Translations under genes and position numbers: made by a program
The notes under the pieces: generated by a model
The model's database searches: none
What the model was told of the DNA's origin: nothing
What the model saw: only the letters and a program-made list of their open reading frames with translations
Part shown: piece by piece, positions 1-8,497 of the stretch
How positions within the stretch are numbered: the stretch's first letter is position 1
How the letters are laid out: each line of letters starts with the position of its first letter
Origin: CAZBBC01 sp964489835
GTDB lineage: Bacteria; Calditrichota; Calditrichia; JAJRVZ01
NCBI GenBank assembly: GCA_964489835.1
Contig: CAZBBC010000044.1
Span: forward strand, 1 to 29,577
Length of the DNA stretch: 29,577 nucleotides
Direction of reading: 5' to 3'

Positions 1-2
1 TT

Positions 3-246
3 AATCCTACAACTACTATACAATATAGTATTCCGAATATTTCAAATGTAACTGTTAGAATATTCAATATTCTTGGCCAAACAGTAAAAAACTACATATT
101 AGACTCTCAAACACCAGGAACGTATAATTTAACCTGGGATGGAATAAATACGGCAGGCGTTCGGGTTCCAAGCGGTGTGTATATTATTCGCTTAAATGCT
201 GAATCTTTAGAAGGCAAAAGAGAAGTATTTCAGCAATCGATAAAGG
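3..246 (+). CDS. Secreted protein, C-terminal T9SS/FlgD-Ig-like sorting domain (partial)
   Basis: Reading from base 3 gives an uninterrupted frame of about 81 codons that enters from outside the window and runs into the assembly gap. It starts NPTTTIQYSIP, continues with VRIFNILGQTVK and a WDG turn, and has VPSGVYIIRL near the end. This is the classic pattern of the Por-secretion-system (type IX) C-terminal sorting domain with a FlgD-Ig-like fold, found at the end of proteins exported and anchored or released at the cell surface in FCB bacteria. The body of the protein, and so its function, lies upstream of the window. The stop codon is not seen and probably falls inside the gap, because these domains normally end a few residues after the QQSIK seen here. 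The frame that continues through the N run looks non-coding. Confidence 0.85.
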
Positions 247-256
247 NNNNNNNNNN
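247..256. other. Assembly gap (10 N)
   Basis: A run of ten N bases. The round number suggests a placeholder of unknown true length. It hides the last residues and stop codon of the sorting-domain protein. Confidence 0.97.
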
Positions 257-304
257 AGGTGACTCTCCTTCGTTAATTCTAATTGTTGAAAAAGTTTTAT
301 TAAT

Positions 305-336
305 AACAGGGGTATTTTATGTACCCCTGTTTTATT
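305..336 (+). terminator. Intrinsic terminator of the T9SS-cargo gene
   Basis: A perfect 10-bp inverted repeat (AACAGGGGTA at 305-314, TACCCCTGTT at 322-331) encloses a 7-nt loop and is followed by TTATT. The core has five G:C pairs. It lies just after the presumed end of the partial left-hand gene, so it most likely ends that transcript. The U tract is short but acceptable. Confidence 0.75.
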
Positions 337-657
337 GGTTTATAAATTCTCATCCCTATAATTCTTTTATAGTGATTTTTCAAGATATTGTCGTATTCGT
401 TTCAAAGTTGGTAAATCAAAGGGCATCGAATTACCACTTAAAATTTTCCAGAATCTTTTAGAATCCATCCTTCGAAATATTGTAATTCGATCATAATTTT
501 ATTTTTGACTATATCAAAAGTTTTTTGATTTTAGCCCCTCTATTTGACAAATTTTTGTTAACTTTCTGTTAAGTTTTTTGAAAATTACCCTGATTATTGT
601 GTGTTTTAGGGTATATTATAGTGATTGTTTTTAGTGTTTGTTTTTAGTTTGTTTTTA
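337..657. other. AT-rich intergenic stretch, no gene seen
   Basis: Very AT-rich DNA between the terminator and the promoter of the next gene. No convincing reading frame or RNA gene is seen on either strand. Its right end holds three loosely spaced TGTTTTTA motifs (starting near 626, 639 and 650) that run into the ACGTTTG repeats described next. It probably carries upstream regulatory DNA. Confidence 0.5.
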
Positions 658-678
658 ACGTTTGACGTTTGACGTTTC
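658..678 (+). repeat. Three 7-bp tandem direct repeats (ACGTTTG/C)
   Basis: ACGTTTG, ACGTTTG and ACGTTTC follow one another with no spacer at 658-664, 665-671 and 672-678. The last copy overlaps the -35 element of the promoter at 676-703. Head-to-tail 7-mers abutting a -35 box look like binding sites for a regulator, but no regulator gene is adjacent and the function is inferred. Confidence 0.6.
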
Positions 679-703
679 ACAATTGATTAGGTGAAAATAT
701 AAT
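676..703 (+). promoter_or_regulatory. Sigma-70-like promoter of the FG-GAP/DUF4091 gene
   Basis: TTCACA at 676-681 (5 of 6 matches to the -35 consensus), a 16-bp spacer, and a perfect TATAAT at 698-703. Transcription would start near 710, leaving a leader of about 30 nt before the ATG at 739. A modest AAGGA ribosome binding site lies at 727-731. Read directly from sequence; not tested. Confidence 0.6.
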
Positions 704-738
704 CCACAATTTAATACTATAAATTAAGGATATGAGAC

Positions 739-3700
739 ATGAATTCAGTTATCCGGATTTTGTTTAGCTGGTTACTATTATGTATGCCATCGGTTTCCGG
801 CACGCTCGATTTTGAAATTCTATGGGAAGTGAAAAGTGACCTAGGTTTCTCAGGTCCCAATGAAATACGCGATACCAAATCAGGAAAAACCATCGGTATC
901 GTCGTTTCTGAAGTCGGAAATGGTCTGGTGTGTTTCAATCCGGAGGGAGAACGTCTCTGGGAATATGGTTTATTGGGACAGGTAACGTCCTACCCGGCAG
1001 TGGGCGATGTGGATGGAGATAACCTTGAAGATATCGTTGCCTGCGGCGGGTCCGGAGAGATCATTGTAGTCAATACAAACGGAAATCTCATCTGGTCTGC
1101 GCAAACCCCCGCCTTTGTAATCGCTGAGTCCTGTCCGGCGATCTCCGATCTCGACTATGACGGTCAACCAGAAATTCTGGTGGGCGATGTCGGAGGTTAT
1201 CTTTCATGCTTCGATAATAAAGGAACTTTAATCTGGAGTTTTCGTGGTGATGGATCTCAAATGGGACCCACGCTCTGCGCAGATATTTATCAGATGCCCG
1301 GGAAAGAAATTATCATTACTTCACATGATGGGCATATTTATGCGTTGTCGGCCAGGGGGGAATGGTTATGGGACATCTATCAGAAGGACGATCTCTTTCC
1401 CAACAGTACACCCATTCTTGCAGATGTTAACGGTGACAAACGCCCGGAGCTGTATATCGGCGGCGGATTGCATCATTTCTATCAAATAGACCTGGAAAAA
1501 GCAAGCATCAATCTTAAAGAAAACACCTTATTGCATGTCAATAGTGCGATTGCAGCAACCGATATTGATGGGGATGGCAAAGATGAGATTATCTTTGGTA
1601 ATAAAGGGGGAACAGCCCGTTGTTTTGATGAATCCGGATTTGTCTGGAAACAAGAATTCTTAAAAGGAAGCATGAGCTATACACCTGTTATTGTGAATCT
1701 TGATAACGATTCCGATCTGGAAATATTATTTTTGTTTAATTCCATTCAGGCGATGGACACCGATGGAACAATTATGGTGGAGAAAAAACTATCCGCTGCC
1801 TGTAATTCACCAGCCCTGGCCGGTGATTTTAATAACGATGGTAATTTAGAAACCATCGTCGCCGGTTATGGCGCATTTGGCAGCCATAAAATCGCCTGTC
1901 TTCAATGGAATGTATCCTTTCAAAAAAACCACAATAACTGGACGGTATTTACCGGAAGCCGATCACATGCCGGATTTCATCATCCGGAAAGATCTTTCAC
2001 ACTATATAATTTTCCGGATAAAATAAAAAAAATTACCTCCGAATTCACTCTCCGTGAGGAGAACCTGCAAATTTTGACTGGAAAAAACACCTGGCGGTTT
2101 GACATAAAAAATCCAGCAAGTAAAAGATTGGTACTATTATCTCATCTTCATTTTCCGGATGGATCCTCTCAGCATTTTGCTAATCATATTCATTCAGATA
2201 CTGAACGCAAATCCCTACCACTATTTATTAAAACACCGGGCAATTATGAAATAAGACAGGAATTAATTGATGCTGATGCTCGAATCATATTAGCTTCTAA
2301 CCATCAGAATATCTCCTACGAAGGAATAGCCGGTGATAAAAAATATCTGCAATCCATGTTCAGGGAAATTACCGCACTCTTAAAATTATGGAAACATACA
2401 AATCCTCTGAGAGCAGCGGAAATACAAAGGGAAGTAATAAGTTTAAAGGGTCAGCTAATCGCTCTGGAAAACGAGGATGAAAGTCAAATCTCCGCCTACC
2501 TGCCTCAAGTGATCCATTCGACCAGGAGACTTCTAGCGATGGTCAAAGCGGGCCATGCACTGGCTCCCAGCGGATCGTTTATTGCCTGGGAATTTTGTCC
2601 CTGGGCCTTTTTTAATTCTATAGAGACTATACCAACGCCTAAGGATAGCATTGATCTGCTAGATGTTAAGCTATGTGGGGGTGAATATGAATCATTAGCT
2701 TTGAATCTGACAAATTTTTCGTCGAAAACACAGGAAGTCAGAGTATTTCCCGGTGAATTAAAGAAGGAAACAAAATTTTCATTTGAGAAACATATAAAAT
2801 TTAGAAGAGCGGTTGAGGTTCCCACCGTAGCGAGTGAAAAGATTTTTGATGCGCTGCCTGAATTAGACGAAGCAAATCTCATTTCCCTCGCACCTCTGGA
2901 AAGTCAACAACTTTGGATCACTATTAATGCAAAGGATTTACCGGAGGGCGAATATGATATAGAAATTAAAATGAAGAATCTCGAGATTGTACCTACAGAA
3001 GTTACTGTCCCTATGAGGATTACAGTCTATAATTTAGCATTGCCGAGGCCAAGACCATTGCGATTCTCCGTATGGGCTTATTCGGAAGATAGACCGGAAT
3101 ACGAATTAAATGATTTAAATAATCATGGTGTAACGGTTCATTTTGGAATTCCACCCCGGGCAACATGTAACCCAGATGGTGTCATCGAGGGAACCATTGA
3201 TTTTTCCAAACATGACGCTTCCGTAAAAAGATTGTTCCGGGATAATTTTCTATTATTCCTCTCACCACAAGGTCACTTAAACGGACAACCTTTTTTATCA
3301 GAACCATGGCAACAGGCTTTTATTCAGTATCTGCGCCAATGGACCTCGCATATGAAAGGACTGGGAGTAGATTACAAAGATTGGGCTTTATATCCTTATG
3401 ACGAACCATCGACACCTTATGCTGAGATTACTGTGAATTTGGTAAAAATAGCAAAACTGATACGGGAAGCGGATCCTAAAATACAGATTTTTACAGATCC
3501 GACCAGTGGTACCAATGAAAAAACATTAGAAATGTTTAAAGGTCTGATCGACATCTGGTGTCCTTCTTCGGAATTATTGGAACGATTTGGTGATAAGATT
3601 TTACCTTTCGCAAAAAAACATGGCAAAGAAGTTTGGTTCTATGATGCTGCCGGTAAGGCAAAAACCTTATCTCCTCTTGGAATATACCGCCGGCGATTCT

Positions 3701-4131
3701 GGTATACCTGGAATCAGGGATTAACCGGTACCGGCTGGTGGACTTATGTATATGGTGATTACGATTGGAAAGGACCCAATGATATCGGCGATTATTGGGC
3801 CACCGTTTATAAGTCGCCGGCGGCAAATGTGACCAGCAAACGCTGGGAGATCTCCCGCGAAGGTGTTGAGGACTATGAGATTTTATACCTGTTGCGGGAG
3901 AGCATAAAAAAAGCCAAAGAATCAGAATTTGACGGTCCTGAATTACAGGAGGCAGAAAAAGTATTGAAGGAAGTTCCCATATCTATTGAGAAAATATTAT
4001 CTGGCATTGAACGAAGAATTCCGCTTAATACGGACGGCGTAACCCAATATACAATGGTAACCTCCGTATTACAGGAAGCCAGAATACAGATTATAGAAAA
4101 TTGTATTCGCCTGAATAATGCTCTTAAATAA
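739..4131 (+). CDS. Secreted FG-GAP/VCBS beta-propeller protein with C-terminal GH123-like (DUF4091) domain
   Basis: A 1130-residue protein with an N-terminal signal peptide of about 20 residues (hydrophobic core FSWLLLCM) and no sorting domain at its end. Residues ~25-400 form a beta-propeller of FG-GAP/PQQ-like repeats. Calcium-loop motifs recur about every 50-60 residues: DVDGDNLED, DLDYDGQPE, DVNGDKRPE, DIDGDGKDE, NLDNDSDLE and DFNNDGNLE. A beta-rich linker follows. Residues ~765-1060 match the DUF4091/GH123-like catalytic domain, with YPYDEP carrying the adjacent Asp-Glu pair (about 888-889) used in GH123 N-acetyl-galactosaminidases, then a Trp/Tyr-rich GWWTYVYGDYDW motif and the closing SREGVEDYEILYLL. 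A periplasmic or extracellular glycosidase acting on N-acetylated sugars is the best guess; the substrate is unknown. It is transcribed alone, and its end converges on the efflux operon only 33 bp away, with no clear terminator between them. Confidence 0.85.
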   Translation: MNSVIRILFSWLLLCMPSVSGTLDFEILWEVKSDLGFSGPNEIRDTKSGKTIGIVVSEVGNGLVCFNPEGERLWEYGLLGQVTSYPAVGDVDGDNLEDIVACGGSGEIIVVNTNGNLIWSAQTPAFVIAESCPAISDLDYDGQPEILVGDVGGYLSCFDNKGTLIWSFRGDGSQMGPTLCADIYQMPGKEIIITSHDGHIYALSARGEWLWDIYQKDDLFPNSTPILADVNGDKRPELYIGGGLHHFYQIDLEKASINLKENTLLHVNSAIAATDIDGDGKDEIIFGNKGGTARCFDESGFVWKQEFLKGSMSYTPVIVNLDNDSDLEILFLFNSIQAMDTDGTIMVEKKLSAACNSPALAGDFNNDGNLETIVAGYGAFGSHKIACLQWNVSFQKNHNNWTVFTGSRSHAGFHHPERSFTLYNFPDKIKKITSEFTLREENLQILTGKNTWRFDIKNPASKRLVLLSHLHFPDGSSQHFANHIHSDTERKSLPLFIKTPGNYEIRQELIDADARIILASNHQNISYEGIAGDKKYLQSMFREITALLKLWKHTNPLRAAEIQREVISLKGQLIALENEDESQISAYLPQVIHSTRRLLAMVKAGHALAPSGSFIAWEFCPWAFFNSIETIPTPKDSIDLLDVKLCGGEYESLALNLTNFSSKTQEVRVFPGELKKETKFSFEKHIKFRRAVEVPTVASEKIFDALPELDEANLISLAPLESQQLWITINAKDLPEGEYDIEIKMKNLEIVPTEVTVPMRITVYNLALPRPRPLRFSVWAYSEDRPEYELNDLNNHGVTVHFGIPPRATCNPDGVIEGTIDFSKHDASVKRLFRDNFLLFLSPQGHLNGQPFLSEPWQQAFIQYLRQWTSHMKGLGVDYKDWALYPYDEPSTPYAEITVNLVKIAKLIREADPKIQIFTDPTSGTNEKTLEMFKGLIDIWCPSSELLERFGDKILPFAKKHGKEVWFYDAAGKAKTLSPLGIYRRRFWYTWNQGLTGTGWWTYVYGDYDWKGPNDIGDYWATVYKSPAANVTSKRWEISREGVEDYEILYLLRESIKKAKESEFDGPELQEAEKVLKEVPISIEKILSGIERRIPLNTDGVTQYTMVTSVLQEARIQIIENCIRLNNALK

Positions 4132-4164
4132 GTTAATTCTCTAAAATTAATTACATGGCCTTAC

Positions 4165-7100
4165 TCAGAGAGCTAGTTCGTCCCCATATTTGGCTTTTAA
4201 TTTTGCTGACCGTTTGTCTGTGATCTTGGCCGATCTGGTTTCGACCACGGCATAAATAACCGGTACGACCACGAGCGTAAGGGCTGTTGCAACGGTAAGA
4301 CCACCCATGACCGATCGTGCCATTGGTGCCCAACTTTCTCCACTCTCTCCCAATCCTAATGCCAACGGCAGCATGGCCAGAATAGTGGTCAGTGCAGTCA
4401 TTAAAACCGGACGCATACGAACCTGTCCGCCCTGGATTATTGCTTCATTAAGTGAAAGCCCACGCTCACGTAACTGATTGATATAGTCCACGAGGACAAT
4501 GCCATTATTTACGACGATCCCAACCAGCATAATGATACCTATCAAAGCCATAACACTTACATGGGTCCCGGTGATCACCAGAGCAAAGGCCACACCGATA
4601 AAAGAGAGCGGGATCGTAAAGATAATGATAAACGGATCCAGCAAAGATTCAAACTGAGAAGCCATCACCATATAGGTCAGCAAAATAGCGACCAGCATGG
4701 CCAGAGCGAGATCAGCAAACGATTTCTGTTGCTCCTCAGCCAGCCCTCCGATCTCAATACGAAAGTCATTAGGCCGCGCCACCTCTCTGATTTTTTTCTC
4801 CACATCTGCTGTGACACTGCTCAAATCACGACCGGAGATGTTTATGGAAAGTGTCACCAGCCGTTCCTGATCTTCCCGTATAATTTCTTTGGGTGCTTTT
4901 GTATAGTCGACGCTGGCCACGGCGCGCAGTGGAATCTGCATTCCTCTCGGAGTCATAATCAGAAGATTCTCAATATCTGTCTTGCTGGATCGTGATTCTT
5001 TTTTTAACTGTACACGAATATCATATTCATCACCACCGGTGCGGAACTGGGTGCCGACGGTACCCAGGATACTGGTGCTGATAATCTGCCCAATATATGC
5101 CGTACTCAGTCCCAGATCGGCAATACGCTGGCGATCGAGATTGATCATTAACTCCGGGGCAGACTCTTTGACACTGTTTTTTTGACTGACGACTCCATCA
5201 ATATCCTTAATTTTTTGTTCGATCTGATGAGCCAACCCTTCCGCAACCTGTAAATCATATCCAAATATTTCCACCATTATATCAGCCCCAGCACCCATCA
5301 TTGCCGTATTTCCACGGTCTTCAAAGCGTGCATCCACATCAGGTAAATTTTTAAACCGGTCCCGCAGGTCGTCCTGAATGGTAAATACGCTTCTCTCACG
5401 TTCGCTTAAATTTTTCAAACGGATCGTAACATCCCCTTCACTGGAATTTCGTGTTGAGAACATGGCCATAATACCTTCACCCTGCCCAAAATTTGTGTAC
5501 ACATTTTCCACCTCCGGCGTATTTTGATGAATAATTAGATTAAGTTGATGCATGCTTTTTTCCATAGATTCCAGACTGGTACCGGAAGAACGGTCAACCG
5601 CAATTGCAATAAAACCCATATCATTCTTCGGAATAAATTCTCCTCCAAGATTAGCGACTACGATGATGGATAAAATAAACAGGCCCAGTGAAGAGAAGAT
5701 CACGGTTTTCCGATGCTTTAGAGCCCAGTCGAGTGATGCCGTATAAAATTCTTGCAGGTTGGTCATCCAGATTCCGATGCGATCACCTAACTGGCTAAGT
5801 GAATATTTTTTGCGAACCGTTTCTGCAGGAATCAACTGATTGTTTTCTGTCTTTCTTATTTTAATCCGCAGAAACCGCGAGGCCAGCAATGGTACCAGGG
5901 TTAAAGCAACCAGTAACGAAACCGTTAAAGATATAACAATTGTAAGTACCATATCCTTAAACAATTCACCGGCGATACCGGGGACAAAAAGTACCGGTGT
6001 AAATACCGCCAGCGTCGTCAGGGTTGAAGCGGTAATGGCCATAGCCACCTTACCGGTACCCGCGTCCGCGGATTCCCGTAATCCTTCCCCTTCTTCACGG
6101 TGCCGAAAAATACTTTCCAGCACCACAATCGAATTATCAACCAATAAACCCACGGCCAGGGCTAATCCGGCCATTGAGATTACATTCAATGTTAAGCCGG
6201 CCTGATCCATCACCGCAAAGGTCACCACCATGGACACCGGAATTGAGACAGCCACAATTAGCGAACTGCGCAAATTACGCAAAAAGAAAATCAGGACAAG
6301 GAAGGTCAAAAAGATAGCCTGAATCGCTGTATTGCCCAGATTAGACATGGAACGTGTAATAAAAGTGGACAGATCGATAATCGTTTCTAAATGGACACCT
6401 CTGGGCAATTCCGCCTCAATTTTCTCTATATTTTTAAGTACATTACGGGCGACGATCACGGTATTTGCATCGGATTGCTTTTGCACCATTAACATTACAG
6501 CAGGCTCATCATTATTCCATACTTTTTGACGCTGCTCCACGAAACCATCGACCACCTCTGCCACATCTTTGATACGGATGTTTGAACCGTTGATCGCGGT
6601 AACACTGGTATTTTCAATCTGTCCAACATCCAAATATTCACCCGCCGTTTGGAGAGTGAATTCCTGGCGGGCATTATCAATCCAGCCGGCGGGAAGCTGC
6701 AAATTGTTTGATTGTAAGGCCATCGTCAACTGCTGAATAGAAATATTGTGGGCGCGCAAACGGGCGGGATCCGCCAGAACCTTTATCTCGCGACGCATGC
6801 CGCCCATTGTAAATGCCGATGCCACGCCCGGAATACGTTCTATACGTGGTTCAATATCTTCCTCAGAAATTCTCCGCAATTCGGCCTGACCATGAATATC
6901 AGATGCCACGGCCATATATAGAATGGGTTGTGTCGAAGGATCAAAAGCAAACACCATCGGCTGACTGATATCACTCGGCAATACATCCCTGATATACTCA
7001 AGGTTGTTGCGCACATCAATTTCCGCCTGATTCATATCCGTACCCCAGTCAAACTCAAGCATCACCAGGGAAAGACCTTGTGTCGACGTCGAAGTGACCT

Positions 7101-7335
7101 TTTTTACATTCTCTACGGAGGCAACGGTTTCCTCTATCGGTCGGGAAAGAACGGTTTCGATATCAAAAGGTCCCACACCGGAATACTGCGTAATGATGGC
7201 CAGGATAGGAAATTCTAATTTAGGATAGAGATCCAGATTAAGTCTTGATAAGGAAAAGAAGCCAAAACCGACGGCTATTAAATAGATCATGGCAAACGTT
7301 ACGCCTCTTTTAATAGCAGTTTGTGTAACTGTCAT
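4165..7335 (-). CDS. RND efflux transporter, inner membrane pump (AcrB/HAE family)
   Basis: At 1056 residues it is the usual length of a hydrophobe/amphiphile RND pump. It has an N-terminal transmembrane helix, a first periplasmic porter domain, six helices, then the repeat of that plan. TM4 carries LLVDNSIVVLES (Asp400-Asn401) and TM10 carries VVNNGIVLVDY, the signatures of this superfamily. AcrB has Asp-Asp and Lys at these sites, so the proton relay here is Asp plus Asn/Asn, as in the SwrC-like branch. It would use the proton gradient to drive drugs, bile-like compounds or lipids out through the partner proteins encoded upstream. The ATG overlaps the adaptor stop as ATGA, and AGAGGTGA lies at good spacing inside the adaptor gene, so translation is coupled. 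Substrate cannot be predicted. Confidence 0.95.
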   Translation of the reverse strand: MTVTQTAIKRGVTFAMIYLIAVGFGFFSLSRLNLDLYPKLEFPILAIITQYSGVGPFDIETVLSRPIEETVASVENVKKVTSTSTQGLSLVMLEFDWGTDMNQAEIDVRNNLEYIRDVLPSDISQPMVFAFDPSTQPILYMAVASDIHGQAELRRISEEDIEPRIERIPGVASAFTMGGMRREIKVLADPARLRAHNISIQQLTMALQSNNLQLPAGWIDNARQEFTLQTAGEYLDVGQIENTSVTAINGSNIRIKDVAEVVDGFVEQRQKVWNNDEPAVMLMVQKQSDANTVIVARNVLKNIEKIEAELPRGVHLETIIDLSTFITRSMSNLGNTAIQAIFLTFLVLIFFLRNLRSSLIVAVSIPVSMVVTFAVMDQAGLTLNVISMAGLALAVGLLVDNSIVVLESIFRHREEGEGLRESADAGTGKVAMAITASTLTTLAVFTPVLFVPGIAGELFKDMVLTIVISLTVSLLVALTLVPLLASRFLRIKIRKTENNQLIPAETVRKKYSLSQLGDRIGIWMTNLQEFYTASLDWALKHRKTVIFSSLGLFILSIIVVANLGGEFIPKNDMGFIAIAVDRSSGTSLESMEKSMHQLNLIIHQNTPEVENVYTNFGQGEGIMAMFSTRNSSEGDVTIRLKNLSERERSVFTIQDDLRDRFKNLPDVDARFEDRGNTAMMGAGADIMVEIFGYDLQVAEGLAHQIEQKIKDIDGVVSQKNSVKESAPELMINLDRQRIADLGLSTAYIGQIISTSILGTVGTQFRTGGDEYDIRVQLKKESRSSKTDIENLLIMTPRGMQIPLRAVASVDYTKAPKEIIREDQERLVTLSINISGRDLSSVTADVEKKIREVARPNDFRIEIGGLAEEQQKSFADLALAMLVAILLTYMVMASQFESLLDPFIIIFTIPLSFIGVAFALVITGTHVSVMALIGIIMLVGIVVNNGIVLVDYINQLRERGLSLNEAIIQGGQVRMRPVLMTALTTILAMLPLALGLGESGESWAPMARSVMGGLTVATALTLVVVPVIYAVVETRSAKITDKRSAKLKAKYGDELAL

Positions 7336-8462
7336 AGAACATCACCTCTTTCTTCAGCAACGGAAACAGCAATACCATCCCGTAAATTATTCTGACCGGC
7401 AATAACCAACGTATCCCCAACAACAATACCGGATTTTACAGCAAGATTTATATGATTGATATATAAAACCTCTAACTTTTGCTGTCTGGCAACACCACCA
7501 TCAACAATAAAAACATAATAATTTTTTACCACGACATCCTGACCATTGACGCTTTCTAAGGTCGTACTCTCAATCGTTGCAAAGCGGGGAACAACGATAA
7601 CCCTTTCTAATACACCGGTAATAACTTCTACCTCTGCATACATACCCGGTTTTAATAAATGTTCCCGATTATCCAGCAGTACTTCAATCTCAGCCATTCG
7701 GGTAATGGGATCAAGTATGGGACTGATCTTTTGCACTTTACCAATAAATTTTCGTTCCGGATAACTTCGCACCTTGACGATTGCCTGTTGACCATTCGCC
7801 AATTTACCCAGATCTTCCTCGATGGCATTAAACATTATCTTCAAACGCTCCATCTGAACGATTTTCACCAGGGGTACTGCCATATTCGCCATATCCCCAT
7901 TCTCGAAATATTTCTTGCCGATGATACCGGAAATAGGTGCAGTGACGGTTGCGTCTTTGAGCTGACTTTTGGTGCTTGCCAATGCGGCTTCCGCCTGCTC
8001 CAGCTGCGCTTTTGTTGCCTCATACTGAGTTTTGATCAGATCGTACTGCTGCTGACTCATGACATTTTCACGGTTTAATCGCTGGGCTCTTTCATATTCG
8101 ACACGCAGATTCGCTTCCTGCGCTTTTGCCGCTATCACACCGGCTTCCGCCTGGCGAACCGCCTGCTCAATGGTCGTGGCAATAATATGGGCGATCGCTT
8201 CCCCTTGCCTGATATAATCTCCCTCATCAATATAGTATTTTTCAATGCGATCAGGAATTTTTGAAAAGACATTCACTTCAAATTCCGCATTGATATCACC
8301 ATTATAAAAAATGCTCTGGATAACATTGCCCAGTTCAATTTTCATAACCTCGACCGGTATGCTTCCTGAATTTTCCGCGCTATCGGATTCACCCTGGTCA
8401 CAACCAAACATGACAATACCTGTCAAAATAAATAAACCCACTGTTATAAATAGCCGTTTCAT
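7332..8462 (-). CDS. RND periplasmic adaptor (membrane fusion lipoprotein, HlyD/AcrA family)
   Basis: A 376-residue adaptor linking the inner membrane pump to the TolC-type channel. The chosen start gives MKRLFITVGLF and a lipoprotein signal ending in FGC (Cys21), with a GGGAG ribosome binding site seven bases upstream. An in-frame ATG at 8489 would add nine polar residues before the signal and lacks a good binding site. The order is N-terminal beta strands, a lipoyl half (VFSKIPDRIEKYYIDEGD), an alpha-helical coiled-coil hairpin at about residues 85-160 rich in Ala, Gln and Glu, the second lipoyl half (ATVTAPISGIIGKK), then the beta-barrel and membrane-proximal domains. It overlaps the pump gene by four bases and lies 35 bases after tolC. 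Confidence 0.93.
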   Translation of the reverse strand: MKRLFITVGLFILTGIVMFGCDQGESDSAENSGSIPVEVMKIELGNVIQSIFYNGDINAEFEVNVFSKIPDRIEKYYIDEGDYIRQGEAIAHIIATTIEQAVRQAEAGVIAAKAQEANLRVEYERAQRLNRENVMSQQQYDLIKTQYEATKAQLEQAEAALASTKSQLKDATVTAPISGIIGKKYFENGDMANMAVPLVKIVQMERLKIMFNAIEEDLGKLANGQQAIVKVRSYPERKFIGKVQKISPILDPITRMAEIEVLLDNREHLLKPGMYAEVEVITGVLERVIVVPRFATIESTTLESVNGQDVVVKNYYVFIVDGGVARQQKLEVLYINHINLAVKSGIVVGDTLVIAGQNNLRDGIAVSVAEERGDVL

Positions 8463-8497
8463 TTTTATACTCCCATCATTTCCATTCATTTCTTAAT

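Noticed and set aside
257..461. Continuation of the left-hand frame through the gap to a stop at 459-461
   Set aside because: The frame after the N run has no sorting-domain pattern, contains the terminator hairpin, and depends on a gap of arbitrary length. The real protein almost certainly ends inside the gap.
672..680. ACGTTTCAC near the first promoter also occurs at 11503-11511 and 11629-11637 in the tandem repeat
   Set aside because: Nine shared bases without any flanking similarity. This could easily be chance, so I do not claim a further repeat copy.
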